Origin: Bacteroidales bacterium UBA6828
Lineage (GTDB): Bacteria; Bacteroidota; Bacteroidia; Bacteroidales; Paludibacteraceae
Length of the DNA: 64,000 nucleotides
Assembly: GCA_002452095.1 (NCBI GenBank)
Contig: DKEG01000060.1
Span: 32,822-96,821 of the forward strand
Direction: 5' to 3'
Shown: positions 35,429 through 44,901 of the stretch, in pieces
How positions within the stretch are numbered: the stretch's first letter is position 1
Layout of the letters: the number at the start of each line of letters is the position of its first letter
Position numbers and translations under genes: made by a program
Notes under the pieces: model-generated
Databases searched by the model: none
Told to the model about the DNA's origin: nothing
The model's input: the letters and a program-made list of their open reading frames with translations, nothing else

Positions 35429-37327
35429 ATGGCAGAAACAACCAAACATAGCAACACATACCCCTACTTAAGCAAGATAGACTCGCCTGCGGACTTGAAA
35501 AAACTCCCCCTTGAAGCCCTACCCGCAGTATGCGATGAGTTGCGCCGTTTTATCATAGAGGAACTGAGCCACAATCCCGGGCATCTGGCTTCGTCGTTGG
35601 GCAGTATCGAACTGACCGTTGCGCTCCATTACGTATTCAATACCCCGTCGGACAAATTGGTATGGGACGTGGGGCATCAGGCATACGCCCACAAGATACT
35701 GACGGGTCGGCGCGACCGTTTCCATACCAACCGTCAGTTCAAAGGGCTTGCCCCCTTCCCCACCCCTTCGGAAAGCGAATACGATGCGTTTGTGGCAGGG
35801 CATGCGAGCAATTCTATCTCGGCGGCACTGGGTATCGACATCGCTGCCGGTATAAAGCACGAGTACAAGAACGTGGTGGCAATCATCGGCGACGGGGCAA
35901 TGACGGGAGGACTGGCTTTCGAGGGGCTGAACAATACCTCGATGGACAAGAACAACCTGCTCATTATCCTCAATGACAACAATATGGCGATAGACCCTAT
36001 CCACGGCGGTTTCACCCAGTATCTGCTCGACCTGACCACCAGTGCCCGCTACAACAAATGGCGTTGGAACCTGTACCGTCTGGCTGCGAAACTGCACCTC
36101 ATTGATGACAAAAAGAAGCAGCGTGTCTTGCGGCAGGGCAACAGCCTAAAAGCCATCCTGTCGCGCCAACCGAGCAATATATTCCAAGGACTGAACATCC
36201 GCTATTTCGGACCTGCCGACGGGCATGACGTCATCTCGCTGGTGCGTATCCTCTCCGAGATAAAGAATCACCGAGGTCCGAAGGTGCTGCATATCATTAC
36301 CAAGAAAGGCAAAGGTTATGCCCCTGCGGAGAACGACCAGACCGTCTGGCATGCTCCCGGCGAGTTCAATGCCGCTACGGGAGAACGCACGCCCAAGGCG
36401 CAAGCCGCAGCCCCGCTTTGGCAGGACGTATTCGGCGAACAACTGCTGGCTCTCGCCAAGCAAAACGAAGCGATAGTGGGCGTTACACCGGCAATGCCGA
36501 GCGGCTGCTCAATGACGATTATGCAGAGAGAGTTGCCCTCGCGGGTGTTTGATGTGGGTATCGCCGAGGGGCATGCCGTTACTTTCTCGGCGGGTATGGC
36601 GAAAGAGGGACTGCTGCCGTACTGCAATATCTACTCGTCGTTTATGCAACGGGCTTATGACAACATCATCCACGATGTGGCGTTGCCCAACCTGCACATA
36701 GTGCTGTGCATCGACCGTGCGGGCATTGTCGGCAACGACGGTGCCACCCACCACGGACTATTGGATATGGCGTACTTGCGCCCCGTGCCGAACATCTCCA
36801 TTTGCGCCCCGCGTGTGGCTGAAGATCTGCGCGAGATGATGACGCTTGCGCAGAACCTGACCGGTCCGGTGGCTATCCGTTACCCCCGCGGCAGGAGCGT
36901 TCTCGAAGAGCGGCATACGCCCGTGGAATACGGCAAAGGTATCTGCCTGCAAGAGGGCAAAGAGACGGCTGTGCTGTCGATTGGCACCATAGGCAATACC
37001 GTTGAAGCCGCCTTGCAGAGTCTGCCTAACGGTGGAGAGATCGGGCATTACGATATGCGCTGGCTCAAGCCGCTTGACGAGGAGTTGCTCACTGCCGTGG
37101 CAGAGCGGTACCGGACTATCATCACCGCCGAGGACGGAATGGTGAGCGGCGGACTGGGTTCGGCGGTATTGGAATGGATGGCTGACCACGGCTACTCGCC
37201 GCGTATTGTCCGCATCGGTGTACACGACCAATTCGTGGAGCACGGCAGTACCGCCGAACTCAACCATATGCTGGGTCTTGATGCCGAGGGGATTGCGAAG
37301 ACGATAAGCGGGAATTGCCATTCATAA
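35429..37327 (+). CDS. dxs: 1-deoxy-D-xylulose-5-phosphate synthase
   Basis: DXS joins pyruvate and glyceraldehyde 3-phosphate with thiamine diphosphate in the first step of the MEP isoprenoid pathway. The protein has 632 residues, normal length. The N-terminal domain has the GDGAMTGG thiamine-binding motif (~155-165) followed by LIILNDNNMAI. The transketolase-like domain holds DRAGIVGNDGATHHG (~430), and the C-terminal domain contains VRIGVHDQFVEHG. It appears to be the first gene of an operon with trkA and trkH (gaps of 27 and 3 bp), an unusual pairing of isoprenoid synthesis and potassium uptake. The stop codon is inside a 7-bp microsatellite. Confidence 0.97.
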   Translation: MAETTKHSNTYPYLSKIDSPADLKKLPLEALPAVCDELRRFIIEELSHNPGHLASSLGSIELTVALHYVFNTPSDKLVWDVGHQAYAHKILTGRRDRFHTNRQFKGLAPFPTPSESEYDAFVAGHASNSISAALGIDIAAGIKHEYKNVVAIIGDGAMTGGLAFEGLNNTSMDKNNLLIILNDNNMAIDPIHGGFTQYLLDLTTSARYNKWRWNLYRLAAKLHLIDDKKKQRVLRQGNSLKAILSRQPSNIFQGLNIRYFGPADGHDVISLVRILSEIKNHRGPKVLHIITKKGKGYAPAENDQTVWHAPGEFNAATGERTPKAQAAAPLWQDVFGEQLLALAKQNEAIVGVTPAMPSGCSMTIMQRELPSRVFDVGIAEGHAVTFSAGMAKEGLLPYCNIYSSFMQRAYDNIIHDVALPNLHIVLCIDRAGIVGNDGATHHGLLDMAYLRPVPNISICAPRVAEDLREMMTLAQNLTGPVAIRYPRGRSVLEERHTPVEYGKGICLQEGKETAVLSIGTIGNTVEAALQSLPNGGEIGHYDMRWLKPLDEELLTAVAERYRTIITAEDGMVSGGLGSAVLEWMADHGYSPRIVRIGVHDQFVEHGSTAELNHMLGLDAEGIAKTISGNCHS

Positions 37328-37350
37328 TTCATAATTCATAATTCATAATT
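37323..37350 (+). repeat. Period-7 microsatellite (CATAATT x4)
   Basis: Four exact CATAATT units that include the dxs stop codon and reach to 4 bp before the trkA start. Changes in copy number would alter the spacing between the two genes. Confidence 0.7.
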
Positions 37351-37354
37351 AACT

Positions 37355-38692
37355 ATGCGTGTTATCATTGCCGGTGCAGGAGAGGTGGGTACCCACTTGG
37401 CAAAACTCCTGTCGCAAGAGGATATGGAGATCAGTCTGATGGACGAGAACCGGGAGCGGCTCGGTCTGCTGGACGCCAACTATGATATGCTGACCAAAGT
37501 TGGCAGCCCTACCTCTATCCACGATTTGCAGGACATCGGAGTGAAGAATGTGGACTTGTTTATCTCCGTTACCCCCCACGAGACGGAAAACATCACCTCC
37601 TGCCTGATAGCCAACCGGTTGGGAGCAAAGCGCACTTTGGCACGGATAGACAACTACGAATACTTGCTCCCCGAAAACCGCAAGTTTTTCGAAGATATGG
37701 GTCTTAACCACCTCATCTACCCCGAGGTGCTGGCAGCCAACGAGATAGAGGAGTCGCTGCGCACCAACTGGATGCGCTTCCATCTGTCGCTCTGCGACGG
37801 GGCGTTGGAACTATGCGTTGTCAAAGTACGGGAGGGGGCAGCCGTGGTGAACAAGACTTTCAGTTCGGGTATTTACAACCATGGGCGGTTTCGTATAGTG
37901 GCGATCAAGCGGGAGAGCGAGACGATCATTCCGCGCGGTAGCGACCAAGTGCTGGCAGGCGATGTGGTCTATGTAGTCTGCAATGCGGAAGAAATGGATT
38001 TTCTGCGCGAGCAACTCGGGAAGAAAAGGGGGGAGATAAAGAATGTGATATTCTTCGGCGGTTCTCGTATCGCCCGCAAAGCGGCTTTGGCACTTACGGA
38101 GAAAGACCTGAATATCAAGATACTGGAGAAGAACAGGGACGTATGCGACCTCTTGTCGGACAAACTGCCACAGGCATTGATTATCAATGCGGACGGGTCG
38201 GATATGTCTGTGCTCAAAGAGGAGGGCATACAGGACGCCGACGCGTTTGTGGCAGTAACGGAGAGCAGCGAGGCGAACATCTTTGCCTGCCTTGCCGCCA
38301 AGCGTTTCGGTGTAGGCAAGACCATCGCCGAGGTGGAGAATATCGACTATATCCCTATGGCGGAGGCACTCGACATCGGTACGGTGCTCAACAAAAAGAC
38401 CATTGCCGCCTCGTACATCTACCAGATGCTGCTCGATGCCAGTGTGCTGAACATTCACAACCTGACGAGTGCGGATGCAGAGATAGTGGTATTTATAGCC
38501 AAAGAGGGCAGCCGTATCACGCATAGCAAGATACGCGACATGCAACTGCCCGAAGATACCAATATAGGTGCCATCGTCCGTGCCGGCGAGGGCGTATTGG
38601 TGAACGGCGAGACACAAATCATAACCAATGACCAGGTGGTAGTATTCTGCAAGAAGCACGTCTTGCGCCATCTGGAACGATTCTTCAAATAA
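37355..38692 (+). CDS. trkA: Trk potassium uptake regulatory subunit TrkA
   Basis: 445 residues. It is a peripheral membrane protein that gates TrkH by binding NAD(H) or ATP. It has two RCK modules: residues 1-225 with the Rossmann motif IAGAGEVGTHLAKLL and a TrkA_C domain, and residues 230-445 with IFFGGSRIARKAALAL and a second TrkA_C domain ending in NDQVVVFCKK. The second Gly-rich loop is less canonical (GGSRIA), as is common in the second half. It is 3 bp from trkH, so the two are cotranscribed and probably made in balanced amounts. Confidence 0.95.
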   Translation: MRVIIAGAGEVGTHLAKLLSQEDMEISLMDENRERLGLLDANYDMLTKVGSPTSIHDLQDIGVKNVDLFISVTPHETENITSCLIANRLGAKRTLARIDNYEYLLPENRKFFEDMGLNHLIYPEVLAANEIEESLRTNWMRFHLSLCDGALELCVVKVREGAAVVNKTFSSGIYNHGRFRIVAIKRESETIIPRGSDQVLAGDVVYVVCNAEEMDFLREQLGKKRGEIKNVIFFGGSRIARKAALALTEKDLNIKILEKNRDVCDLLSDKLPQALIINADGSDMSVLKEEGIQDADAFVAVTESSEANIFACLAAKRFGVGKTIAEVENIDYIPMAEALDIGTVLNKKTIAASYIYQMLLDASVLNIHNLTSADAEIVVFIAKEGSRITHSKIRDMQLPEDTNIGAIVRAGEGVLVNGETQIITNDQVVVFCKKHVLRHLERFFK

Positions 38693-38695
38693 GTT

Positions 38696-40198
38696 ATGAC
38701 CCGCACATTCAATTGGCGATTAGTATTCAAGACGATGGGAGTGCTGCTCTGTCTGGAGGCACTCTTTATGCTGGTGCCCACCTTTACATCATGGGGCTTC
38801 GGCGATCCGGATACGGGTGCATTCCTAGTATCTACGCTTATTACGCTACTGGGCGGCGTGCTGCTATGTATCTGCGGGCGCGATGCCGCCAAACATGTAG
38901 GAGAACGCGAGGGCTATTTTATTGTCGCCACCGTATGGATAGTCTATTCCGTCTTCGGTATGCTCCCATTCTGGCTAAGCGGGGCAATGACCACCGTTAC
39001 CGACTGCTGGTTTGAGACGATGTCGGGTTTCACCACCACGGGCGCAACCGTAATACCGGATGTAGAAACAATGACCCACGGCATATTGCTATGGCGTGCT
39101 ATGACCCATTGGATTGGCGGTATGGGGATTATTGTGCTGAGCGTGGCGATACTGCCGATGTTCGGATTGGGCGGTATGCAGTTGTACGCCGCAGAAGTTA
39201 CGGGGGTGAGCTACGAGAAACTCTCTCCGCGTATAGCCGATACAGCCAAACATATGTGGGGAATGTATATACTTCTGACGCTGGCGGAAACCGGTATCTT
39301 GTGGCTGCTCGGAATGGACGGATTTGACTCGGTGTGCCACTCGATGTCCACCATAGCAACCGGCGGGTTCTCAACCAAGAATGCCAGCATCATCAACTAC
39401 TCGCCTGCCATCCAGTACACCATCACCCTGTTCATGTTTCTCTCGGGAATCAATTTCACACAACTCATATTCCTGTTCCGCGGAAAACCGTCGCGCCTGC
39501 TGCACGACGAAGAGACCCAATGGTATGCCGGCGCGGTGGCATTATGCATCATAGTGCTAGGTACGGGATTATTCTTGCACTACAATTTTATTGAACCAAT
39601 CCCCAATCAGTTTATCGTAGATGCAGACTTCTTTGCAGATGCGGAACGGGCTTTCCGTAAGAGTGCCTTTACTGTGGTGTCAGCCATAACCACCACGGGC
39701 TTTGCGGCGAGCGACTATATGACTTGGCCTAAACTGTTTTGGGCGATGGTCTTCTTTATGATGTTCACCGGAGCCTCATCGGGCAGTACGTGCGGCGGTA
39801 TCAAATGGGTGCGAATAGGTATCTTTGCCAAGAGTGCCACCACAGAACTAAAACGCCGCATTCACCCCAATGCCGTGTTGCCGGTACGTTTCAACGGGCA
39901 TACGGTTTCGGAACAGACCATCAGTAATGTGATGGCATTTATGTTCTTCTACATTATGATTATCGTGCTAGCCGTGCTTATATTCTGCGCTACGGGCGTA
40001 CCTTTTGACGAGTCCATCGGCACGGCGGTATCGGGTATCGGCAATGTAGGCGTGAGTATCGGCAGTTTCGGTCCAGCAGGTACATACGCCGCTTTCCCTG
40101 TTATTGCCAAGTGGACAATGACTCTGGTAATGCTTATCGGTCGTCTTGAGATTTTCACCGTGCTGTTGCTCTTTACCAAAGCCCTCTGGCAGAAATAA
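38696..40198 (+). CDS. trkH: Trk potassium uptake channel TrkH
   Basis: 500 residues, inner-membrane K+ channel subunit of the TrkH/KtrB superfamily. Four membrane-pore-membrane repeats are visible from their filter loops: SGFTTTGATV (~110), STIATGGFSTKN (~220), SAITTTGFAAS (~315) and SGIGNVGVSIG (~445), each with the conserved central Gly. The gating-loop region after the third repeat has SSGSTCGGIKW. It pairs with the upstream trkA. No terminator is obvious after the stop; the 1-kb gap that follows starts with AT-rich sequence. Confidence 0.95.
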   Translation: MTRTFNWRLVFKTMGVLLCLEALFMLVPTFTSWGFGDPDTGAFLVSTLITLLGGVLLCICGRDAAKHVGEREGYFIVATVWIVYSVFGMLPFWLSGAMTTVTDCWFETMSGFTTTGATVIPDVETMTHGILLWRAMTHWIGGMGIIVLSVAILPMFGLGGMQLYAAEVTGVSYEKLSPRIADTAKHMWGMYILLTLAETGILWLLGMDGFDSVCHSMSTIATGGFSTKNASIINYSPAIQYTITLFMFLSGINFTQLIFLFRGKPSRLLHDEETQWYAGAVALCIIVLGTGLFLHYNFIEPIPNQFIVDADFFADAERAFRKSAFTVVSAITTTGFAASDYMTWPKLFWAMVFFMMFTGASSGSTCGGIKWVRIGIFAKSATTELKRRIHPNAVLPVRFNGHTVSEQTISNVMAFMFFYIMIIVLAVLIFCATGVPFDESIGTAVSGIGNVGVSIGSFGPAGTYAAFPVIAKWTMTLVMLIGRLEIFTVLLLFTKALWQK

Positions 40199-40315
40199 GG
40201 GTGATTATATATAACGTGAGTTCGAGATAACGAAAACTTATAAAATAAAACTTGCAAAAGTTACTGTGCTTGGAAAACAAATACACGAAAAATCAAATAT
40301 ATTCCAAAATACGGC

Positions 40316-40334
40316 AGGTCAACAACATTCAACA
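40316..40334 (+). repeat. 19-bp exact repeat, copy 1
   Basis: AGGTCAACAACATTCAACA, identical to 42759-42777, which lies upstream of ftsQ. Possibly a protein-binding site or repeat remnant. Confidence 0.5.
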
Positions 40335-40358
40335 GTTATCTTGTATCCTCAGCGAAAT

Positions 40359-40410
40359 CACCTACTAATCACCTACTAATCACCTACTAATCACCTACTA
40401 ATCACCTACT
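40359..40410 (+). repeat. 11-bp tandem repeat (CACCTACTAAT)
   Basis: Four exact head-to-tail units plus 8 bp of a fifth, with no spacers. It lies in the gene-free gap 40199-41237 after trkH. Confidence 0.85.
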
Positions 40411-40506
40411 CACGCTATACACATTCCATATACAAAAAGGACATAAGAAGGAGGGGGTCTAACAAGTAAAAAAGGAAGCCTATTCTTCAGAAAAAGATTG
40501 CTCTTA

Positions 40507-40525
40507 ACGACGCGAGCCGCGTCGT
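40507..40525. repeat. GACGACGCG-type palindrome
   Basis: ACGACGCG-AGC-CGCGTCGT, preceded by TTGCTCTT exactly as at 3280-3309. Confidence 0.7.
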
Positions 40526-40820
40526 CTCCCAACAAAATAAGAGGATGTCTATACTTGTTAGACAGTCTCAAAGAGACTGCCTTATGGAGCGTCTCAACAG
40601 GCACCCTCGCGGGGCTGTATTTCGGCATACAAACACAAGAATACAACTTTCCAATTTACAAATTTGCTCATTTACAAATTTACAGATTTTCAAACTGTCC
40701 CTCCTTGTGCGGGCTACTGATTTATCTATGCACACTACCATATGACTCCTCCGAGCGATACAATACTCCGGCTATCCAATGTGCGCCCCTCATATTATCG
40801 GCTGATGCTGTGCTTGGGGG

Positions 40821-40839
40821 GCGATGCGGCTCGCGTCGT
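40821..40839. repeat. GACGACGCG-type palindrome (imperfect, inverted)
   Basis: GCGATGCG-GCT-CGCGTCGT, the reverse complement of the 40507 copy with two mismatches in one arm. It is followed by a small GCGCC-GCA-GGCGC hairpin. Confidence 0.6.
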
Positions 40840-40897
40840 CATGCGCCGCAGGCGCACTTCACCCGTACATATAGTACCTTTCGGCTGTCGCCGAATG

Positions 40898-40916
40898 ACG
40901 ACGCGAGCCGCGTCGT
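40898..40916. repeat. GACGACGCG-type palindrome
   Basis: ACGACGCG-AGC-CGCGTCGT, identical to the 40507 copy and preceded by a TTCGGC-TGTC-GCCGAA hairpin. Confidence 0.7.
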
Positions 40917-41128
40917 CCCCCGGATACAGCCACGTCCCATAGGCATAGTCTCGCAGCGTTGTTTGGCGGCAGCCGAAAGACCTATACGTTTTTATGTCTT
41001 TTTGATGGCACTTAAATGCTGTTTTTTAGCACTTTTGTATTATTTCCCATTGTTCCATTACTATTTTGATACGGTAGCCCTGTATTAGTGCTGCATAGAC
41101 TTGCTCTTGATTTTTTTATCTGCCGATA

Positions 41129-41159
41129 TTGTGTAATCCGAGGATTTTATGTAATTTTG
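41129..41159 (+). promoter_or_regulatory. Promoter of murC
   Basis: TTG, 20 nt, TAATTTTG, about 80 bp before the murC start. Confidence 0.65.
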
Positions 41160-41237
41160 CGGGCTAATTTCTTTTTATAGGATGATAGAACCATAGATGA
41201 TAGAAATAAGAATCGTTTTTAGAACACAGGATTAGAG

Positions 41238-42629
41238 ATGTTAGATACCAAGGATTTACAATCGGTTTATTTTTTGGGAATTGGCGGGATTGGTATGAGT
41301 GCGCTGGCACGCTACTACCATTCGCGCGGGTATCGCGTGTCGGGATATGACCATACGCCATCGCCACTGACGCACGAATTGGAAAAAGAGGGGCTGACCG
41401 TTTCCTACAAAGACGACGTGGAGGCACTGCAGGCTACGGGTATCGACCCGCGGCACACTTTGGTGATACGTACACCTGCCGTGCCGGAAGACACCATGAT
41501 TTACACCTATCTGCGCAATAACGGCTACGAAATACTGAAGCGTGCGGAGGTGCTGGGAATGGTAACCAAACAGATGAAGGCACTATGCGTAGCAGGTACG
41601 CACGGCAAGACAACCACCTCGACAATACTGGCACACCTGATGTACCAGTCGGAGATAGGCACCAATGCTTTCCTTGGCGGCATCAGCAATAACTACGGAA
41701 CGAATGTACTGCTGCAAAAAGACAGCAGTTATGTAGTGGTGGAAGCAGACGAATACGATCGTTCGTTTCACTATCTGACGCCTTATATGTCGGTGATTAC
41801 GGCGGTTGATCCCGACCACCTGGATATTTACGGTACGGCAGAGGCATACAAAGAGAGTTTCGAGTACTACACCTCGTTGATACAAGCGGCACTGATTGTA
41901 AAGAAAGGATTGGATTTTACACCTCGACTGAAGAAGGGTGTAAAACTCTATACATACAGTGCGACCGAGAAAGCGGATTTCTATGCGGACAATATCCGTG
42001 TGCAGAAAGGAAATATCTACTTTGATTTCCATACACCGACCGACTCGCTGCCGGATTTGCGTTTGGGCGTACCGGTATGGGTGAACATAGAAAACAGCGT
42101 GGCGGCAATGGCTGTGGCGTGGCTCAATGGGGTGAACAAGGACGAACTGAGACACGGGTTGCTTACCTATTCAGGCGTTTACAGACGGTTTAACATACAC
42201 GTAAACAATGACCGTGTGGCGTATGTGGATGACTATGCCCACCACCCTACCGAGATACAGACCTCGATAGACTCGGTGCGCAGATTGTACCCCGACCGCC
42301 ATTTTATCGGCATCTTCCAACCGCATCTATATACGCGTACGCGCGATTTTGCGGACGATTTCGCGAAAGTGCTTTCTACTCTGGACGAGGTGGTGCTGCT
42401 GCCTATTTATCCCGCCCGCGAGTTGCCAATAGAGGGGGTTAGTTCGAAGATGTTGCTTGACAAGATCACCTGTGCGAAGAAAGCATTGGTGGAGAAGAGC
42501 GACCTGGTGGAATATATGAAAGCCAAGATGCAAACAGAGACACAGCCGGTAGTGGTGATGACTATCGGCGCAGGAGATATAGACCGGCTGGTACCCGATT
42601 TGAAGAAGGCATTGGCTAAGTTAGACTAA
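41238..42629 (+). CDS. murC: UDP-N-acetylmuramate--L-alanine ligase
   Basis: MurC adds L-alanine to UDP-MurNAc using ATP in the cytosol. 463 residues, normal length. The N-terminal Rossmann motif is FLGIGGIGMSALARYY (~12-28), the ATP P-loop is GTHGKTTTST (~117-126), and the central-domain motifs VEADEYDRSF and VDDYAHHPTEI are present. It starts the division and wall cluster murC-ftsQ-ftsA-ftsZ, here split from the rest by a 187-bp gap that holds an AT-rich dispersed element. Its own promoter lies 80 bp upstream. Confidence 0.97.
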   Translation: MLDTKDLQSVYFLGIGGIGMSALARYYHSRGYRVSGYDHTPSPLTHELEKEGLTVSYKDDVEALQATGIDPRHTLVIRTPAVPEDTMIYTYLRNNGYEILKRAEVLGMVTKQMKALCVAGTHGKTTTSTILAHLMYQSEIGTNAFLGGISNNYGTNVLLQKDSSYVVVEADEYDRSFHYLTPYMSVITAVDPDHLDIYGTAEAYKESFEYYTSLIQAALIVKKGLDFTPRLKKGVKLYTYSATEKADFYADNIRVQKGNIYFDFHTPTDSLPDLRLGVPVWVNIENSVAAMAVAWLNGVNKDELRHGLLTYSGVYRRFNIHVNNDRVAYVDDYAHHPTEIQTSIDSVRRLYPDRHFIGIFQPHLYTRTRDFADDFAKVLSTLDEVVLLPIYPARELPIEGVSSKMLLDKITCAKKALVEKSDLVEYMKAKMQTETQPVVVMTIGAGDIDRLVPDLKKALAKLD

Positions 42630-42664
42630 AAAACTATAATTAACCATCCATTTTGTTTATGTAG

Positions 42665-42738
42665 AACGTTAATTATCGTGTAATTATTCGTTATTTTTTT
42701 ATGGAACATATAATTACCCGGTAATTAACCATTAATTT
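42665..42738 (+). repeat. AT-rich dispersed element
   Basis: AACGTTAATTATCGTGTAAT...GGAACATATAATTA...AATTAACCATTAATT, the closest match to the 6774 copy. It lies between murC and ftsQ. Confidence 0.75.
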
Positions 42739-42758
42739 TTCGATGTGCTTTATTTTTT

Positions 42759-42777
42759 AGGTCAACAACATTCAACA
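42759..42777 (+). repeat. 19-bp exact repeat, copy 2
   Basis: Identical to 40316-40334. It lies 40 bp before the ftsQ start and is followed by another ACGTTCAA motif. Confidence 0.5.
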
Positions 42778-42816
42778 ACGTTCAAAACCAATTAACAATC
42801 ATATACAGACAAGTTT

Positions 42817-43557
42817 ATGAAACGTGCCTTACATATAGCCCTAATCGGTACGGCGGCAGTGATTGCTGTCGGGTTGCTGATTGCCGGTGTATGTTGCGGG
42901 CAGACAGGGCGTCCCGATACGGTATGCACGGTATTGCGATATTATATAGCGGATGCCGATGAGCGGATGTATCTGTCGGAAAAAGAATTGGACGGACTGC
43001 TCAAAGCGCAAGACGCTTATCCGATAGGCAAACCGCTGTCGGAGGTGTCGCTGCAACGTATAGAAGATGTAGTACGGACTAATCCGATGGTGCGTAGTGC
43101 GCAATGCTATATCAACCCGCAGGGAGAGGTCTATGTGCGCCTGACCCAACGGAAGCCGCTGCTGAAGGTGATTACGGCGGACGACAGTTACATAGTGGAT
43201 ACCGACCGCAAACGGATGCCGATACGGGAAAGCATAAAAGACACGATGCTGGTGGTTAGCGGCAGGGTGGGACTGCAGATGACAACGGGTTCGATAGCCG
43301 ATTTTGCCGAATGGCTGCAAGACAACGCTTACTGGCGAAAGCGAATCAAGTATATGGAGGTACGGATTCCTCATTATGTACGTCTGCTGCCTGTTTCGCT
43401 TGCTGAACCTGTTATTGTATTAGGTGATTTGGACGGTTATGAGGACAAACTGCACAAACTGCGGAAATTCTATGAGGAAGGTGGCGAGATGGTACGCGAG
43501 AAACAATACAGAGAATTAGACCTGCGCTTTGCAGGACAGGTTGTGGGACGGAAATAA
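42817..43557 (+). CDS. ftsQ: Cell division protein FtsQ
   Basis: 246 residues. One N-terminal membrane helix (ALHIALIGTAAVIAVGLLIAGVCC) is followed by a periplasmic POTRA-like domain (~45-115) with the pattern VVRTNPMVRSAQCYINPQGEVYVRLTQRKPLLKV, then the FtsQ beta domain. FtsQ joins the divisome proteins FtsB and FtsL. The family is poorly conserved in Bacteroidota; the identification relies on topology, the POTRA pattern and position directly before ftsA. Confidence 0.85.
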   Translation: MKRALHIALIGTAAVIAVGLLIAGVCCGQTGRPDTVCTVLRYYIADADERMYLSEKELDGLLKAQDAYPIGKPLSEVSLQRIEDVVRTNPMVRSAQCYINPQGEVYVRLTQRKPLLKVITADDSYIVDTDRKRMPIRESIKDTMLVVSGRVGLQMTTGSIADFAEWLQDNAYWRKRIKYMEVRIPHYVRLLPVSLAEPVIVLGDLDGYEDKLHKLRKFYEEGGEMVREKQYRELDLRFAGQVVGRK

Positions 43558-43567
43558 TATAGATATT

Positions 43568-44860
43568 ATGGCAAAGAAACAAAAACAGATGAAGGCTGAC
43601 TCGCTACCGCTGGTAGCGATTGACCTGGGAAGCAACAGCGTGCGGGCTATGGCGGCGGAACGTGTGGGAGACGATTTGTTTCGCATATTGGGCGTTGAGC
43701 AGTCGCAACGGCACAAGTGCATTGAATATGGTGTAATCAAGTCCACCACCAATGTAGGATACATGATTAATGAGGTATTGCGTCTGTTGGCTAACCGTAT
43801 CCATATAGAGGATTTGCCTACTGCATTTGTAACATTAGGTGGCAAATCGATGCAGATTGCGCCGGTAAAAGCCCGCCGTGATCAGTTGCGAAAAAAGGGT
43901 GTCTCGACGGCTTTGCTTGAGTCAATGAAGCAGGAGTGCAAGGACAAGATTGAAGCCAAGTATCCCACTCAGAGGGTACTGGAATTGATACCCAGTTATT
44001 ATGTCTTAGACGAAGAAGAGCAGGAAGAAGCCCCGACGGAGAATCAACGTGCGGCATTGGTGGAAGCGCACTATTTTGCTTTTGTGGGCAACAAAGAGTT
44101 GGATATACCATTAAAAACAGCCTTTGACAAAGCAGGACGAAGCATTGAACATGCCTTTGTGCGCCCTGATGTACTGCTATCTGTTTTTCAATGCGAAGAA
44201 GCCAAAGAGGACGACCCTTATGACATACTGACCGATGGATGTGCCGTTCTCGATATGGGGGCACAGACCACCACACTGACGATTTTTAAGGGCGGTCAGT
44301 ATTTAGCCAACAAAGTGGTTCCATGCGGAGGCTACCATATCACACGCGCTTTGGAAGTACAAGGTATGTCCTTTTCCACTGCCGAAAAACTAAAGGTCCA
44401 ATACGGCTATGCAGCACCCGAGTTGGTGGAGAAGAACTACACTTTCCGTGTGCCGACGGCTGATGGTAGCGGGGATATGAAAGTGCTATGTACGGAAGTG
44501 GCGGAAGTGATAGCCCAAAAATTGGACGAGATATTAGCCCCTGTTTTGCAGGAGTTGGACAGGTATAAAGACCGCGTGGAACGCCTGTACATCACGGGTG
44601 GGGCATCAATGTTGCGAGGTATTGACCTTTATCTGCGCGAGCGTACGGGGTATGATGTACGCTACGGTATGCACGATTTGTTGCTCGTAAGCAACACCGA
44701 CGAGCAGTTTTTCGCTCCCACTTATTCCGCATTGGTAGGAACCATCCTAATGGGACAGGACTATCGCGACAAGCACAAAGACCTATTGGTGAAGAAACCC
44801 GGTTTCACCGAGAAATTAGGACAGACCATTGTGAATTTATTTACCGACCAGCAGTATTAA
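43568..44860 (+). CDS. ftsA: Cell division protein FtsA
   Basis: 430 residues from ATG 43568 (MAKKQKQMKADSLPLVAIDLGSNSVRAM). An actin-fold ATPase that tethers FtsZ to the membrane. Phosphate-1 loop DLGSNSVRAMA (~17-27), phosphate-2 motif LDMGAQTTTLTIF (~230), adenosine motif TGGASMLRGI (~350). The C-terminal tail (EKLGQTIVNLFTD) is amphipathic, as needed for membrane attachment. It starts 10 bp after ftsQ and lies 41 bp before ftsZ. Confidence 0.95.
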   Translation: MAKKQKQMKADSLPLVAIDLGSNSVRAMAAERVGDDLFRILGVEQSQRHKCIEYGVIKSTTNVGYMINEVLRLLANRIHIEDLPTAFVTLGGKSMQIAPVKARRDQLRKKGVSTALLESMKQECKDKIEAKYPTQRVLELIPSYYVLDEEEQEEAPTENQRAALVEAHYFAFVGNKELDIPLKTAFDKAGRSIEHAFVRPDVLLSVFQCEEAKEDDPYDILTDGCAVLDMGAQTTTLTIFKGGQYLANKVVPCGGYHITRALEVQGMSFSTAEKLKVQYGYAAPELVEKNYTFRVPTADGSGDMKVLCTEVAEVIAQKLDEILAPVLQELDRYKDRVERLYITGGASMLRGIDLYLRERTGYDVRYGMHDLLLVSNTDEQFFAPTYSALVGTILMGQDYRDKHKDLLVKKPGFTEKLGQTIVNLFTDQQY

Positions 44861-44901
44861 GTTGGCGGATTATCCAAAGAAATCTATAAATCCTTTTCAG
44901 T

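Noticed and set aside
40359..40410. CRISPR-like array of short repeats
   Set aside because: The 11-bp units are head to tail without spacers and no cas genes are near, so it is a simple tandem repeat.
40498..41088. Open frame of 196 codons on the plus strand
   Set aside because: It runs through GACGACGCG palindromes and microsatellites, has low-quality composition and no promoter or family motif.
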